A stretch of DNA of 64,000 nt from Mycobacterium asiaticum DSM 44297 (lineage in GTDB: Bacteria; Actinomycetota; Actinomycetes; Mycobacteriales; Mycobacteriaceae). The stretch spans positions 1,963,670 to 2,027,669 of the forward strand of contig NZ_HG964936.1 in assembly GCF_000613245.1 (NCBI RefSeq), in the 5' to 3' direction. Numbering within the stretch: the first letter of the stretch is position 1; the number at the start of each line of letters is the position of its first letter. The notes beneath the pieces were generated by a model. The model saw only the letters and a list, made by a program, of their open reading frames with translations. It searched no databases and was not told the DNA's origin. The translations under genes were made by a program, and so were the position numbers. This document shows, in pieces, positions 1-10,969 of this stretch.

Positions 1-247
1 CGCCTCCGGTCCCACCGCCGTACGCGCAGCACACGGTGTGGGTGCCCGCGGCCCCCGCGCCGGCCGCAGCGGCAGGTCCGCCCGCCGCGGGTGCGCCGCC
101 AAGTTCACCCGACATGCCCTGGATGCACGCGTGGCCACCCGTTATCAGCGGGACCGCCGCTGCCTCCGGGCTCAACGAGATGGCGGCCCCGCACAACCCA
201 GCGCTCGCGGCAATTACCTTGATGTTGAATCGATCAAAGATCGCCAT
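1..247 (-). CDS. Small secreted Gly/Pro/Ala-rich protein, partial (Rv1435c position)
   Basis: An open frame of 82 codons starts at an ATG at 247 and runs off the left edge without a stop. A clear AGGAG ribosome site lies about 8 bases upstream of the ATG. The protein opens with MAIFDRFNIKVIAASAGLC, a basic then hydrophobic stretch that resembles a signal peptide, and becomes rich in Gly, Ala and Pro after about residue 45. It sits divergently upstream of gap, which is the position of the proline/glycine/valine-rich secreted protein Rv1435c in M. tuberculosis. I infer relatedness from position and composition only. The function is unknown. Confidence 0.6.
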   Translation of the reverse strand, partial: MAIFDRFNIKVIAASAGLCGAAISLSPEAAAVPLITGGHACIQGMSGELGGAPAAGGPAAAAGAGAAGTHTVCCAYGGGTGG

Positions 248-1693
<1,446 letters not shown>

Positions 1694-1695
1694 CC

Positions 1696-2928
1696 GTGGG
1701 CGTCCCGACTCTGAAAGACCTTCTTGCCGAAGGTGTTTCCGGACGCGGCGTGCTGGTGCGCTCCGATCTCAACGTCCCGCTCGACGATGACGGCAACATC
1801 ACCGACCCGGGCCGGATCACGGCGTCGGTGCCGACGCTGAAAGCCCTGCTCGACGCCGACGCCAAGGTCGTCGTCACGGCGCACCTCGGCCGGCCCAAGG
1901 ACGGCCCGGACCCGAAATACTCACTGGCCCCCGTTGCCGCGGCGCTGGGTGAGCAACTCGGCCGGCATGTGCAGTTGGCCGGTGATGTAGTCGGCACCGA
2001 CGCGCTGGCCCGAGCCGAGGGTTTGACCGACGGTGACATCCTGTTGCTGGAAAACATCCGCTTCGACAAGCGCGAGACCAGCAAGGACGACGGCGAGCGC
2101 CTCGCCTTGGCCCGGCAGCTCGCCGAATTGGTCAGTCCGGGAGGCGCTTTCGTCTCCGACGGGTTCGGGGTGGTGCACCGTAAGCAGGCCTCGGTGTACG
2201 ACGTCGCAACGCTGCTGCCGCACTACGCCGGCACGCTCGTCGCGGACGAGATCGAGGTGCTGGAGCAGTTGACCAGCTCGACCGACCGTCCCTACGCAGT
2301 GGTCCTCGGTGGATCGAAGGTCTCTGACAAACTCGGGGTGATCGAGTCGCTCGCCACCAAGGCCGACAGCATCGTCATCGGCGGCGGCATGTGCTTCACC
2401 TTCCTTGCCGCACAGGGCTATTCCGTAGGTAAGTCGCTGCTCGAAGAGGACATGGTGCAAACCTGTCGCGACCTGCTGGAGACCTACCACGATGTGCTGC
2501 GGCTGCCGGTCGACATCGTGGTCACCGAGAAATTCGACGCCGACTCGCCGCCGCAGACCGTCGCCGCCGACGCGATTCCGGACGGCTTGATGGGTTTGGA
2601 CATCGGGCCGGGTTCGGTCAAGCGGTTCACCACCTTGCTGTCGAACGCCAGAACTGTGTTCTGGAACGGTCCGATGGGCGTGTTCGAGTTCCCGGCGTAC
2701 GCAGAGGGCACCAGGGGGGTGGCCGAGGCGATTGTCGCCGCGACCGGCAAAGGCGCGTTCAGCGTGGTCGGCGGTGGCGACTCCGCCGCCGCGGTCCGCG
2801 CCCTGAAGATTCCTGAGGACGCCTTCTCGCACATCTCCACCGGTGGCGGCGCGTCACTGGAATACCTTGAGGGCAAATCGCTTCCGGGCATCGAGGTGCT
2901 TGGCAGCGAACAGCCCGAGCAGAACTGA
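1696..2928 (+). CDS. pgk: Phosphoglycerate kinase
   Basis: PGK transfers the acyl phosphate of 1,3-bisphosphoglycerate to ADP. The 410-residue protein has the N-domain signature [14 protein letters not shown] near residue 23, the HLGRPK loop, and the nucleotide-domain segments GGSKVSDK and [12 protein letters not shown]. The C-terminal GGGDSAAA segment is also present. The GTG start lies two bases after the gap stop, so translation is probably coupled. tpiA starts 15 bases downstream. Confidence 0.97.
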   Translation: MGVPTLKDLLAEGVSGRGVLVRSDLNVPLDDDGNITDPGRITASVPTLKALLDADAKVVVTAHLGRPKDGPDPKYSLAPVAAALGEQLGRHVQLAGDVVGTDALARAEGLTDGDILLLENIRFDKRETSKDDGERLALARQLAELVSPGGAFVSDGFGVVHRKQASVYDVATLLPHYAGTLVADEIEVLEQLTSSTDRPYAVVLGGSKVSDKLGVIESLATKADSIVIGGGMCFTFLAAQGYSVGKSLLEEDMVQTCRDLLETYHDVLRLPVDIVVTEKFDADSPPQTVAADAIPDGLMGLDIGPGSVKRFTTLLSNARTVFWNGPMGVFEFPAYAEGTRGVAEAIVAATGKGAFSVVGGGDSAAAVRALKIPEDAFSHISTGGGASLEYLEGKSLPGIEVLGSEQPEQN

Positions 2929-2942
2929 AGGGGAGACGCTTC

Positions 2943-3728
2943 GTGAGCCGCAAGCCGCTGATCGCCGGCAACTGGAAGATGAACCTGAACCACTTCGAGG
3001 CGATCGCGCTGGTGCAGAAGATCGCATTCGCTCTGCCGGACAAGTACTTCGACAAGGTCGACGTCACGGTGATCCCGCCGTTCACCGATCTGCGCAGCGT
3101 GCAGACCCTGGTCGATGGCGACAAACTGCGCCTCACCTACGGTGCCCAGGACTTGTCGCAGCACGACTCCGGTGCCTACACCGGTGACATCAGCGGGGCC
3201 TTCCTGGCGAAGCTGGGTTGCACGTTCGTCGTCGTCGGCCACTCCGAGCGGCGCACCTACCACAACGAGGACGACGCGCTGGTGGCCGCCAAGGCCGCGG
3301 CCGCCCTCAAACACGAGCTCACCCCGATCGTCTGCATCGGCGAGCACCTCGATGTCCGCGAGGCGGGAAATCACGTGTCGCACAACGTGGAACAATTGCG
3401 CGGTTCGCTGGCCGGCCTGTCGGCTGAGCAGATCAATCGGGTGGTCATTGCTTACGAGCCGGTCTGGGCAATCGGCACCGGGCGAGTGGCCAGTTCCGCC
3501 GACGCCCAGGAGGTGTGTGCCGCGATCCGTGCCGAGCTCGCCTCGCTGGCCTCCCCGCAGATCGCTGAGACGGTGCGGGTGCTTTACGGCGGCTCGGTCA
3601 ACGCCAAGAACGTCGGCGATCTCGTCGCACAACAGGACATCGACGGTGGACTGGTCGGCGGCGCGTCGCTGGACGGCGAGCAGTTCGCGACGCTGGCGGC
3701 CATCGCCGCCGGGGGACCGTTGCCGTAA
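2943..3728 (+). CDS. tpiA: Triosephosphate isomerase
   Basis: TIM interconverts dihydroxyacetone phosphate and glyceraldehyde-3-phosphate. The 261-residue length fits a TIM barrel. Catalytic residues are visible: K12 in AGNWKMN, H100 in VVGHSERR and E172 in [11 protein letters not shown], with the phosphate-binding YGGSV near the C-terminus. The GTG start is preceded by GGGGAGACG. This is the last gene of the gap-pgk-tpiA operon. The next gene converges on it 12 bases away. Confidence 0.97.
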   Translation: MSRKPLIAGNWKMNLNHFEAIALVQKIAFALPDKYFDKVDVTVIPPFTDLRSVQTLVDGDKLRLTYGAQDLSQHDSGAYTGDISGAFLAKLGCTFVVVGHSERRTYHNEDDALVAAKAAAALKHELTPIVCIGEHLDVREAGNHVSHNVEQLRGSLAGLSAEQINRVVIAYEPVWAIGTGRVASSADAQEVCAAIRAELASLASPQIAETVRVLYGGSVNAKNVGDLVAQQDIDGGLVGGASLDGEQFATLAAIAAGGPLP

Positions 3729-3740
3729 CGGGCCGCCGGC

Positions 3741-5252
3741 CTACGTGTGACTGGCCAGTGCCGCGTACTTCCCGGCGCGCGCCACGGCGTAGGACCGCCA
3801 CAATTGGCGGTCCATCGAGGCGAATACGTGATCGGCAATGTGTTTCGCCAGCCCCAATTGCTCAGCGGTCAGCGACGCTGGGGCGCTGATCTCCACCGAG
3901 CCTCCCGCATCACCGGTGACGCTCGGCGGGTCATGCCGGCCGCAGAGGTAATCCAGCCGGCCACCGGTTTCGGCTTCCGCCGCCAGCGCCAGCGGCTGTG
4001 TCTGGGCGAAGAACTCTTCACCCGTCGATTCCAGGGCTACCAGCATCCACCAGCGCAACACCGGATCCCGGTGGCGCAGAGCGATTTTGGCGAACTCGAC
4101 CATGTTCTGCCGATGCAAGTCCATATCGGCATCCAGGAACAGCCACTCGAGAGCGTCACTGGCTGTGTGGCCCAGCTCCTGATCGAGTCCCAGCGCTTCC
4201 CAGTCTGAGAGGAACAGCTTGCTGTGTTGGGACAAGCGCGATGCCCACTCGTTGACCGCCTCCTCCTCGGCGCAACCCGGCTGCGCATAGGTCATGGCGT
4301 ACTTGGTCAAATCGCGGTACCCGAGGATGTCCATCACCCACATCGGGATGAACAGACGAAGCCTCTCGGCGGCCCCGCGCTGGTCGCCGCGCAGCCAGTC
4401 GTAGAACGGATGCGCGCGCAGGCGCGCTTTGTGTTGCTCAATGTGACGAACCAGTTCGGCGTCATGGTCATCACGCGGTCTGACCACGAGCGCGGGCGCC
4501 GTCCAGTCATCCCGGGCCAGCGAGACCACGGCGGGTTTGTGGGGGACGACGCCCGGTTCCAGATACGTGGTGGCGTAGTCGTAGAACCCGGTGAATATGT
4601 CGTCGAAAATACCGAACATCCGCTGACATGCCTCGCCGGCGCGTTCGCGGCGCTCGGGATCGAGCACGACCGCCTCGAACAACCCTTCGGTGTTGGCGAC
4701 GTGTCCGGATTCCAGGTCGAGGTGATACGGACCGAAATAGCGGTATTCCAGACCGGTTTGGCGTGACAGCTCGGCCGCGACGCGGGCGGTGTTGCTGAGC
4801 ATCACATGTCCGGTGGCTTCGCCGGCTTCCGAGTGGCCGAACCGGATCAGCGCGTCGTCACCGTCGTCGACGGCCAGCCTGATGAACTCAATTCCACTGC
4901 GGCGGAACGTTTCCTGATCCGGTGAGAGGAACAACCACCACAGCACGTCGCTGGTACGCCAACCCAGCCGGGAATCCAGGTCGAGCTTGCGCCAATCTTC
5001 CAGGAACATCCTCGAATGCTTCTCGTCTTCGAGAGTGCCAAGGTTGATCAGCCATTCGTATTCGTCTCGCGGCTCCGGGAAGCGCAACACCCATCGGTTC
5101 ATGTCCCGGAATTGCATGATGAAGAAGGCGCCGGCCGGCCCGATGGCGAGTCGGTCCCGCGCCGGAATGTGCTCGGCAGAAAGCCAGTTGAAAAACGCAT
5201 GTCTACGCGCTGCCTCCTGGCCCGCATCGCGCAGTTCCATCACATGTTTCAT
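3741..5252 (-). CDS. Duplicated haem-oxygenase-like (putative diiron oxidoreductase) protein
   Basis: This 503-residue protein has no signal peptide. It appears to be two copies of one alpha-helical module, at about residues 1-235 and 265-495. The clearest shared block is HSRMFLEDW near 79 against HSKLFLSDW near 343. Each is followed by an LD..LG...SD.L.WLFL pattern, so the internal duplication is visible by eye. The fold resembles the iron-containing redox enzyme (Haem_oxygenas_2) group. The first copy keeps an ExH pair (E77, H79) and an HLDLESGH block (H178-H184) that could supply metal ligands. The equivalent part of the second copy reads GRHDPPSVTG and has lost the last His. A TenA or CADD relative is the alternative. 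The substrate is unknown. The gene is absent from this position in M. tuberculosis as I recall it. Confidence 0.7.
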   Translation of the reverse strand: MKHVMELRDAGQEAARRHAFFNWLSAEHIPARDRLAIGPAGAFFIMQFRDMNRWVLRFPEPRDEYEWLINLGTLEDEKHSRMFLEDWRKLDLDSRLGWRTSDVLWWLFLSPDQETFRRSGIEFIRLAVDDGDDALIRFGHSEAGEATGHVMLSNTARVAAELSRQTGLEYRYFGPYHLDLESGHVANTEGLFEAVVLDPERRERAGEACQRMFGIFDDIFTGFYDYATTYLEPGVVPHKPAVVSLARDDWTAPALVVRPRDDHDAELVRHIEQHKARLRAHPFYDWLRGDQRGAAERLRLFIPMWVMDILGYRDLTKYAMTYAQPGCAEEEAVNEWASRLSQHSKLFLSDWEALGLDQELGHTASDALEWLFLDADMDLHRQNMVEFAKIALRHRDPVLRWWMLVALESTGEEFFAQTQPLALAAEAETGGRLDYLCGRHDPPSVTGDAGGSVEISAPASLTAEQLGLAKHIADHVFASMDRQLWRSYAVARAGKYAALASHT

Positions 5253-5330
5253 CGCACGGTCTTTCTTTGCTGGACTCGACTGCTGCTTGGTGAGTCGCTA
5301 ACCGTCAACAGGCCTTTCGAAGTTGTGCTA

Positions 5331-5336
5331 ATTATA
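5331..5336 (-). promoter_or_regulatory. Candidate -10 element for the haem-oxygenase-like gene
   Basis: On the minus strand this reads TATAAT, a perfect -10 hexamer in an unusually AT-rich patch. It lies about 80 bases upstream of the ATG at 5252. No good -35 is visible at 16-18 bases, which is common for mycobacterial SigA promoters. The assignment is by sequence only. Confidence 0.35.
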
Positions 5337-5532
5337 CGCCCGTTGAGTACAATCGTTTAGTTGCCTCACCACCCGCAACTTGTCGGATCCCGGGGTGAGT
5401 TCATCTCATTGCCGGTGCTGGTTTGGTATCGGGTTGGAAAAATGTGTGTTACTGCTAACGGGTGTTGACCGCGTGTCGGTGACCGGTCTGCAAGGTGGAT
5501 GAGTCGTCTCGGGGATGGAGGAGCTCAACGAG

Positions 5533-7278
5533 ATGAGCGGTCAAGACGACGTGGGCGGTGTGCTCACGGGGGAGACAACCAACACGAGGGCGGCCAATGG
5601 CGCTCTCGAATCGATTTTCGCCGGCGGCGCGAGCGGCCGGGACGCGGCGCTCCTGCGTGCGGTGTTCGCCCAGTCGGGCGTCGGGGTGGGCATCTCCGAC
5701 ATTATGGGCAAGATCCTGGTGGTCAACGACGCGTTCGCGAACATGTTCGGCTACGAGACCGAAGAATTCATCAGGACGTTTCAGGTCACCGATCTCACCC
5801 ATCCGGACGACACGATGGAAGTGTGGGACCAGTACGCGGCCTTGATGCGGGGCGACGTCGAGATGGTCAGCCTGGAGAAGCCGCACCTGCATCGCGACGG
5901 GCACACCATCTGGAACACCGTCAACGTCTCCCTGATCCGCGACGCCAACGGCGTACCCATCTACACGCTGGCCGTGTTCGGAGATGTCACCGACCGGCGC
6001 GAGCTCGAACAACAGTTGCGTCATCAGGCCTCACACGATCCGCTGACCGGATTGCCCAATCGCAGCCAGTTCTTCGACCGCCTCAGCGCGGCGTTCGAAG
6101 ACCCGCAGTCCCGGGTGGGCATCTGCTACGTCGACCTCGACGGTTTCAAGGATGTCAACGACACACTCGGCCACGACATCGGTGACAAGCTTCTCGTCGA
6201 GGTTGCCGAGCGGCTGTCGTTGTGCCTGCAGCGGCCCGAGCAATTCGTCGCGCGCCTCGGTGGCGACGAGTTCGTCTTCCTGTTGCCGGAGCCGGCCAGC
6301 ACGGACGAGGTCACTGAACTCGCCGACTCGGTGCTGCGTGTTCTGGAGTCGCCCTTCGACATCGACGGCAACCCCATCACCGTGTCCGCCAGCGTGGGAG
6401 TGATGGAACAGGAGGTCGCCATTATTTCCGAGGTCGACCTGATGAAGGGCGCCGACGTCACGCTCGCGCGGGCCAAGCAGGCCGGCGGCAACCGGTGGGT
6501 GATCCACGATCGCCACCACGAGAACACCCCGATGCACAAAGCCCTGGATCGCGGTGAGTTCCGCCTCGTCTACCAGCCGATCGTGCGGCTCTCCGACAAC
6601 GCCGTCATCGGAGCCGAAGCCTTGGTGCGGTGGGAGCACCCGACGCTGGGGACACTGCTGCCGGACCGATTCATCAATCTCGCCGAGCGAAATGGCATGA
6701 TCGTGCCGCTGACGACCTTCGTGGTGGAGCAAGCGTGTCGCCACGTGCAGGGCTGGCGGGCCAGCCAGGCGGTCGATTCGCCGCTGTTCGTCAGCGTCAA
6801 TGTCGCCGTCCGCAATGTGTGTGATCCGAGCTTTCTCTCGGTGGTCAAGAACGCACTGCACAACAACGGCCTGCCGCCGCATGCCTTGCAATTGGAGCTC
6901 ACCGAAAACGCGGTCCTAGGCAAGGACGAGACATCGGTACGCCGGATGCAGCAACTGTCGGCCATGGGCGTGTCGATCGCAATCGACGATTTCGGCACCG
7001 GCTTCTCCAGCCTGGCCTACCTGCGGGATCTGCCGGTCGATGTGGTCAAGCTCGCCGGCGAGTTCATCAACAATCTCGGTGGCAACATTCATGGTCGGCT
7101 GGCCGATGAACAGATCACCAGAGCCATGATCGACCTGGCTCACACGCTGGGACTCACCGTCACCGCCGAACAGGTCGAGACCCCCAGCCAGGCGGCCCGA
7201 TTGCGGGCCCTGGGCTGCGACTCCGCGCAGGGTTGGCACTTCGGCAAGCCGGTAGCGCCGGAGTTGTTCAGATTCTGA
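5533..7278 (+). CDS. PAS-GGDEF-EAL cyclic-di-GMP turnover protein
   Basis: The domains run PAS (about residues 40-158), GGDEF (about 165-325) and EAL (about 335-575). The GGDEF domain has an intact GGDEF signature at 243-247 and the metal-site segment YVDLDGFKDVND. The RxxD inhibitory site upstream of GGDEF is not apparent. The EAL domain keeps EALVRWEHP (EAL at 362-364), ELTEN and DDFGTG, so phosphodiesterase activity is plausible. No membrane segment is seen, so the PAS domain is probably a cytosolic sensor. I chose the ATG at 5533 because GGAGGAG lies 9 bases before it. An in-frame ATG at 5515 has no such site. The gene is monocistronic and divergent from the haem-oxygenase-like gene. Confidence 0.9.
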   Translation: MSGQDDVGGVLTGETTNTRAANGALESIFAGGASGRDAALLRAVFAQSGVGVGISDIMGKILVVNDAFANMFGYETEEFIRTFQVTDLTHPDDTMEVWDQYAALMRGDVEMVSLEKPHLHRDGHTIWNTVNVSLIRDANGVPIYTLAVFGDVTDRRELEQQLRHQASHDPLTGLPNRSQFFDRLSAAFEDPQSRVGICYVDLDGFKDVNDTLGHDIGDKLLVEVAERLSLCLQRPEQFVARLGGDEFVFLLPEPASTDEVTELADSVLRVLESPFDIDGNPITVSASVGVMEQEVAIISEVDLMKGADVTLARAKQAGGNRWVIHDRHHENTPMHKALDRGEFRLVYQPIVRLSDNAVIGAEALVRWEHPTLGTLLPDRFINLAERNGMIVPLTTFVVEQACRHVQGWRASQAVDSPLFVSVNVAVRNVCDPSFLSVVKNALHNNGLPPHALQLELTENAVLGKDETSVRRMQQLSAMGVSIAIDDFGTGFSSLAYLRDLPVDVVKLAGEFINNLGGNIHGRLADEQITRAMIDLAHTLGLTVTAEQVETPSQAARLRALGCDSAQGWHFGKPVAPELFRF

Positions 7279-7285
7279 CGGCCGC

Positions 7286-7519
7286 TCAGCGGTACTTGAT
7301 CAGCAAGGCCATGCCGATCACCGAAACCAGCCAGATCCCGGTGATGAACAGCGTCAGACGGTCGAGGTTCTTTTCCACCACCGTGGAGCCAGACAGGCTG
7401 GACTGCACGCCGCCACCAAACAGTGTCGACAGGCCGCCACCCTTGGCGCGGTGCAGCAACACCAGCAACACCACCAGCACGCTGGTGACCACAAGGGTGA
7501 TCTGCAGGGCCAATTCCAT
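7286..7519 (-). CDS. secG: Preprotein translocase subunit SecG
   Basis: SecG is the small non-essential subunit of the SecYEG channel in the cytoplasmic membrane. The 77-residue protein has two hydrophobic helices (about 5-23 and 53-74) joined by the characteristic loop HRAKGGGLSTLFGGG. Length and loop match Rv1440. The gene converges on the GGDEF-EAL gene with a 7-base gap. Confidence 0.93.
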   Translation of the reverse strand: MELALQITLVVTSVLVVLLVLLHRAKGGGLSTLFGGGVQSSLSGSTVVEKNLDRLTLFITGIWLVSVIGMALLIKYR

Positions 7520-7645
7520 ACGGGCAGACTACCCAACGCCACCAAACCGCCCGCGACGGACGCACCAATGAGACGGAATCAGCCCAGGTGAGGCTGTACC
7601 GGGGGTACGGTGAGCTGCAAATTCGCCGTCGATCGGGGCGCGCCC

Positions 7646-8107
7646 ATGAACCATCCCCAGCCAGGCTGGCCCTACGGCCAACCCGCCCACGGCCCCAGCA
7701 GTGGCATTGCGGTGATTCCCAAGCTTCCCGCTGCCTCGCAGTTGACAGCCCGTTGGCAGTTCACCCCGAAGCTCGTACTGGACGGCTATCACATACCGTC
7801 CGCCGGGTGGAATCGCATCCTGGCGCCGGCCGCTCCGGGTCGCCACCACCTGCAGGCCTACAGCCAGGATGGGCTCTATCGAAGGCAATTCGGGCGGGCC
7901 GACCTGATGGTCGATGTCGCGCCTGGCCAGTGGGTCGAACTTGAATACCGGCTGCCCCCGTTCGGCGGTCCGGGTTCACTCGGTCCACCGACAACAGCCG
8001 TCGACCAGGCCAGCAAGGTGATTTTCGGGTTGATCGCCGGGCTTCTGCTGGGGATTCCCGCCTTGATATTCATCGTGTTCGTCATCGCGTCGGTCGCTGC
8101 CAAATAG
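7646..8107 (+). CDS. Unknown small protein with one C-terminal membrane segment
   Basis: I do not recognise this protein. From the ATG at 7646 it is 153 residues, with a Pro/Gly/Gln-rich start (MNHPQPGWPYGQPAHGPSS). A middle region of about 100 residues has beta-like character and includes a conserved-looking WNRILAPAAPGRHHLQAY stretch. One hydrophobic helix lies at about residues 122-150, and the C-terminus is short and basic. An in-frame GTG at 7610 would add 12 residues, and neither start has a strong ribosome site. The gene lies between secG and ppc on the ppc strand. The layout suggests a tail-anchored or type II membrane protein. Confidence 0.6.
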   Translation: MNHPQPGWPYGQPAHGPSSGIAVIPKLPAASQLTARWQFTPKLVLDGYHIPSAGWNRILAPAAPGRHHLQAYSQDGLYRRQFGRADLMVDVAPGQWVELEYRLPPFGGPGSLGPPTTAVDQASKVIFGLIAGLLLGIPALIFIVFVIASVAAK

Positions 8108-8140
8108 CCGACTCGGCGGTTGCCCTCAATACTGGGACAC

Positions 8141-10948
8141 ATGGTCGAGGTTTCTGACACCGCGCTGGACCCCATCGGCGATGTGCACCGAACGGCGCTG
8201 GGACGCGAGGCGACCGAACCCATGCGTGCCGACATCCGGTTGCTGGGCGCCATCCTCGGTGACACCGTTCGCGAACAGAACGGCGAAGAGGTATTCGACC
8301 TCGTCGAGCGTGCCCGGGTGGAATCCTTCCGGGTGCGGCGCTCCGAGATCGACCGCACCGAGGTCTCGCGCATGTTCGACGGCATCGACATCCACCAGGC
8401 CCTTCCCGTGATCCGCGCCTTCACCCAGTTCGCGCTGCTGGCCAACGTGGCCGAGGACATCCACCGGGAGCGCCGCCGCAGTATCCACGTCGCCGCCGGG
8501 GAACCCCCGCAGGACAGCAGCCTGGCCGCCACCTACCTCAAACTGGATGAGGCTGAACTAGATTCGGCGACCGTGGCCGAGGCTCTCAAAGGCGCCCTGG
8601 TGGCACCGGTGATCACCGCCCACCCGACCGAAACCCGCCGCCGCACGGTCTTCGTCACCCAGCATCGCATCACCGAATTGATGCGGCTGCACGCCGAAGG
8701 GCACACCGAGACCGACGACGGCCGCAGCATCGAACTCGAGCTGCGCCGCCAGATCCTCACGCTGTGGCAGACCGCGATCATCCGGTTGTCCCGGCTGCAG
8801 ATCAGCGACGAAATCGCAGTGGGACTGCGGTATTACCCGGCATCGTTCTTCGAAGTCATTCCGCGGGTCAACGCCGAGGTGCGGGAGGCGCTGCAGAAGC
8901 GCTGGCCCGACGCGAAGCCGCTGTCCGCGCCGGTGCTGCGCCCGGGGTCGTGGATCGGTGGCGACCGCGACGGCAACCCGAACGTGACCGCCGAGGTGGT
9001 TCGGCTGGCCACGGGCAGCGCGGCCTACACCGCGCTGTCCCACTACCTGACCGAACTCGACCACCTCGAGCAGGAGCTCTCGATGTCGTCGCGGCTGCTC
9101 GACGTGACATCCGAACTCGCCGAGCTGGCGGAGGGCTGCCAGGACAAAGCACGCGCTGACGAGCCCTACCGGCGGGCGTTGCGGGTAATCCGGTCCCGGC
9201 TGAGCGCCACCGCCACCGCGATCCTGGACGAGCAGCCACAGCACCTCCTCGATCTCGGCCTGCCGTCGTATGAGACGCCCGAAGAGCTGCGGGCCGACCT
9301 CGACACCATTGACGCTTCGCTGCGCACCCACGGCAGTGCGGTGCTGGCCGACGACCGGCTGGCGCTGTTACGGGAAGCCGTGCACGTGTTCGGGTTTCAC
9401 CTCAGTGGGCTGGACCTGCGGCAGAATTCCGATGTACACGAGGAGGTGGTCGCCGAACTGCTGGCCTGGGCCGGCGTGCACCCGGACTACGCCTCGCTCC
9501 CGGAAGAGGAGCGGGTCGAACTGCTGGTGACCGAACTGAGCACCCGCCGTCCGCTGATCAGGGACCGCGCGCAACTGTCCGAATTGGCGCGCAAGGAACT
9601 CGACATTGTCAGCGCCGCCACCCACGCCGTCCAAACCTACGGTCCCGCAGCGGTTCCCAACTACGTCATCTCCATGTGTCAGTCGGTGTCGGACATCTTG
9701 GAGGTGGCAATTCTGTTGAAGGAGGCGGGCCTGCTGGACGCGTCGGGGGAGGAGCCGTACTGCCCGGTCGGCATCTCACCGCTGTTCGAGACGATCGACG
9801 ACCTGCACAACGGCGCGGCGATTCTGCAGTCGATGCTGGAACTCCCGCTGTACCGGGCCATGGTCGCCGCTCGCGACGACGAACAGGAAGTGATGCTCGG
9901 CTACTCCGACTCCAACAAGGACGGCGGATACCTGGCCGCGAACTGGGCGGTGTACCGCGCCGAGCTGGCCCTGGTCGAGGCGGCCCGCAAGAACGGAATC
10001 CGGTTGCGGCTCTTCCACGGTCGCGGTGGAACCGTCGGGCGCGGGGGCGGTCCGAGCTACCAGGCCATCCTGGCGCAACCGCCCGGCGCGGTGAACGGCT
10101 CCCTGCGGCTCACCGAGCAGGGTGAAGTGATCGCCGCCAAGTACGCCGAGCCGCGGACCGCCCAGCGCAACTTGGAGAGCCTGGTGGCCGCCACCCTGGA
10201 GTCAACGCTGCTGGATGTCGAAGGCCTCGGGGATACCGCGGAACCGGCCTACGCGGTGCTCGACGAAGTGGCCGAGCTGGCCAAACATGCATACGCCGAA
10301 TTGGTCCACGACACACCGGGTTTCGTCGAATACTTCAAGGCCTCGACCCCGGTCAGCGAGATCGGGTCCCTCAACATCGGCAGCCGCCCGAGCTCGCGTA
10401 AACCCACCGAATCGATCGCGGACCTGCGGGCCATCCCATGGGTGCTGGCGTGGAGCCAGTCGCGGGTGATGCTGCCGGGATGGTACGGCACCGGAGCGGC
10501 TTTCGAACAATGGATCGCGGCGGGCCCCGAAAGTGAGGAAGAGCGGCTGGCGGTGCTGCACGACCTCTACGAGCGGTGGCCGTTCTTTCGCAGCGTGCTG
10601 TCCAACATGGCGCAGGTACTGGCGAAGAGCGATTTGGGCCTGGCCGCCCGCTATGCCGAACTGGTCGACGACGAAGCCTTGCGGCACAGGGTGTTTGACA
10701 AGATCGTCGAAGAACATCGCCGCACCATCGCGATGTACAAACGGATCACCGGGCAGGAGGACCTGCTCGCCGACAATGCCGCGCTGGCGCGTTCGGTGTT
10801 CAACCGGTTCCCCTACCTGGAGCCACTGAACCACCTGCAGGTGGAGTTGCTGCGCCGCTATCGCTCGGGGGAGGACAACGAATTCGTTCAGCGCGGCATC
10901 CTGCTGACCATGAACGGGTTGGCCAGCGCGCTCCGGAACAGCGGGTAG
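8141..10948 (+). CDS. ppc: Phosphoenolpyruvate carboxylase
   Basis: PEPC makes oxaloacetate from PEP and bicarbonate to refill the TCA cycle. The product is about 935 residues, the usual length. Hallmarks include [24 protein letters not shown], the catalytic-loop region [28 protein letters not shown], and the conserved [19 protein letters not shown] end. I prefer the ATG at 8141. A TTG at 8120 would add seven residues. From memory M. tuberculosis lacks ppc and relies on PckA and Pca, so this gene marks a different mycobacterial lineage. The downstream molybdoenzyme starts 21 bases after the stop. Confidence 0.96.
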   Translation: MVEVSDTALDPIGDVHRTALGREATEPMRADIRLLGAILGDTVREQNGEEVFDLVERARVESFRVRRSEIDRTEVSRMFDGIDIHQALPVIRAFTQFALLANVAEDIHRERRRSIHVAAGEPPQDSSLAATYLKLDEAELDSATVAEALKGALVAPVITAHPTETRRRTVFVTQHRITELMRLHAEGHTETDDGRSIELELRRQILTLWQTAIIRLSRLQISDEIAVGLRYYPASFFEVIPRVNAEVREALQKRWPDAKPLSAPVLRPGSWIGGDRDGNPNVTAEVVRLATGSAAYTALSHYLTELDHLEQELSMSSRLLDVTSELAELAEGCQDKARADEPYRRALRVIRSRLSATATAILDEQPQHLLDLGLPSYETPEELRADLDTIDASLRTHGSAVLADDRLALLREAVHVFGFHLSGLDLRQNSDVHEEVVAELLAWAGVHPDYASLPEEERVELLVTELSTRRPLIRDRAQLSELARKELDIVSAATHAVQTYGPAAVPNYVISMCQSVSDILEVAILLKEAGLLDASGEEPYCPVGISPLFETIDDLHNGAAILQSMLELPLYRAMVAARDDEQEVMLGYSDSNKDGGYLAANWAVYRAELALVEAARKNGIRLRLFHGRGGTVGRGGGPSYQAILAQPPGAVNGSLRLTEQGEVIAAKYAEPRTAQRNLESLVAATLESTLLDVEGLGDTAEPAYAVLDEVAELAKHAYAELVHDTPGFVEYFKASTPVSEIGSLNIGSRPSSRKPTESIADLRAIPWVLAWSQSRVMLPGWYGTGAAFEQWIAAGPESEEERLAVLHDLYERWPFFRSVLSNMAQVLAKSDLGLAARYAELVDDEALRHRVFDKIVEEHRRTIAMYKRITGQEDLLADNAALARSVFNRFPYLEPLNHLQVELLRRYRSGEDNEFVQRGILLTMNGLASALRNSG

Positions 10949-10969
10949 CCGGCCGCCTAGACTGCAGCA

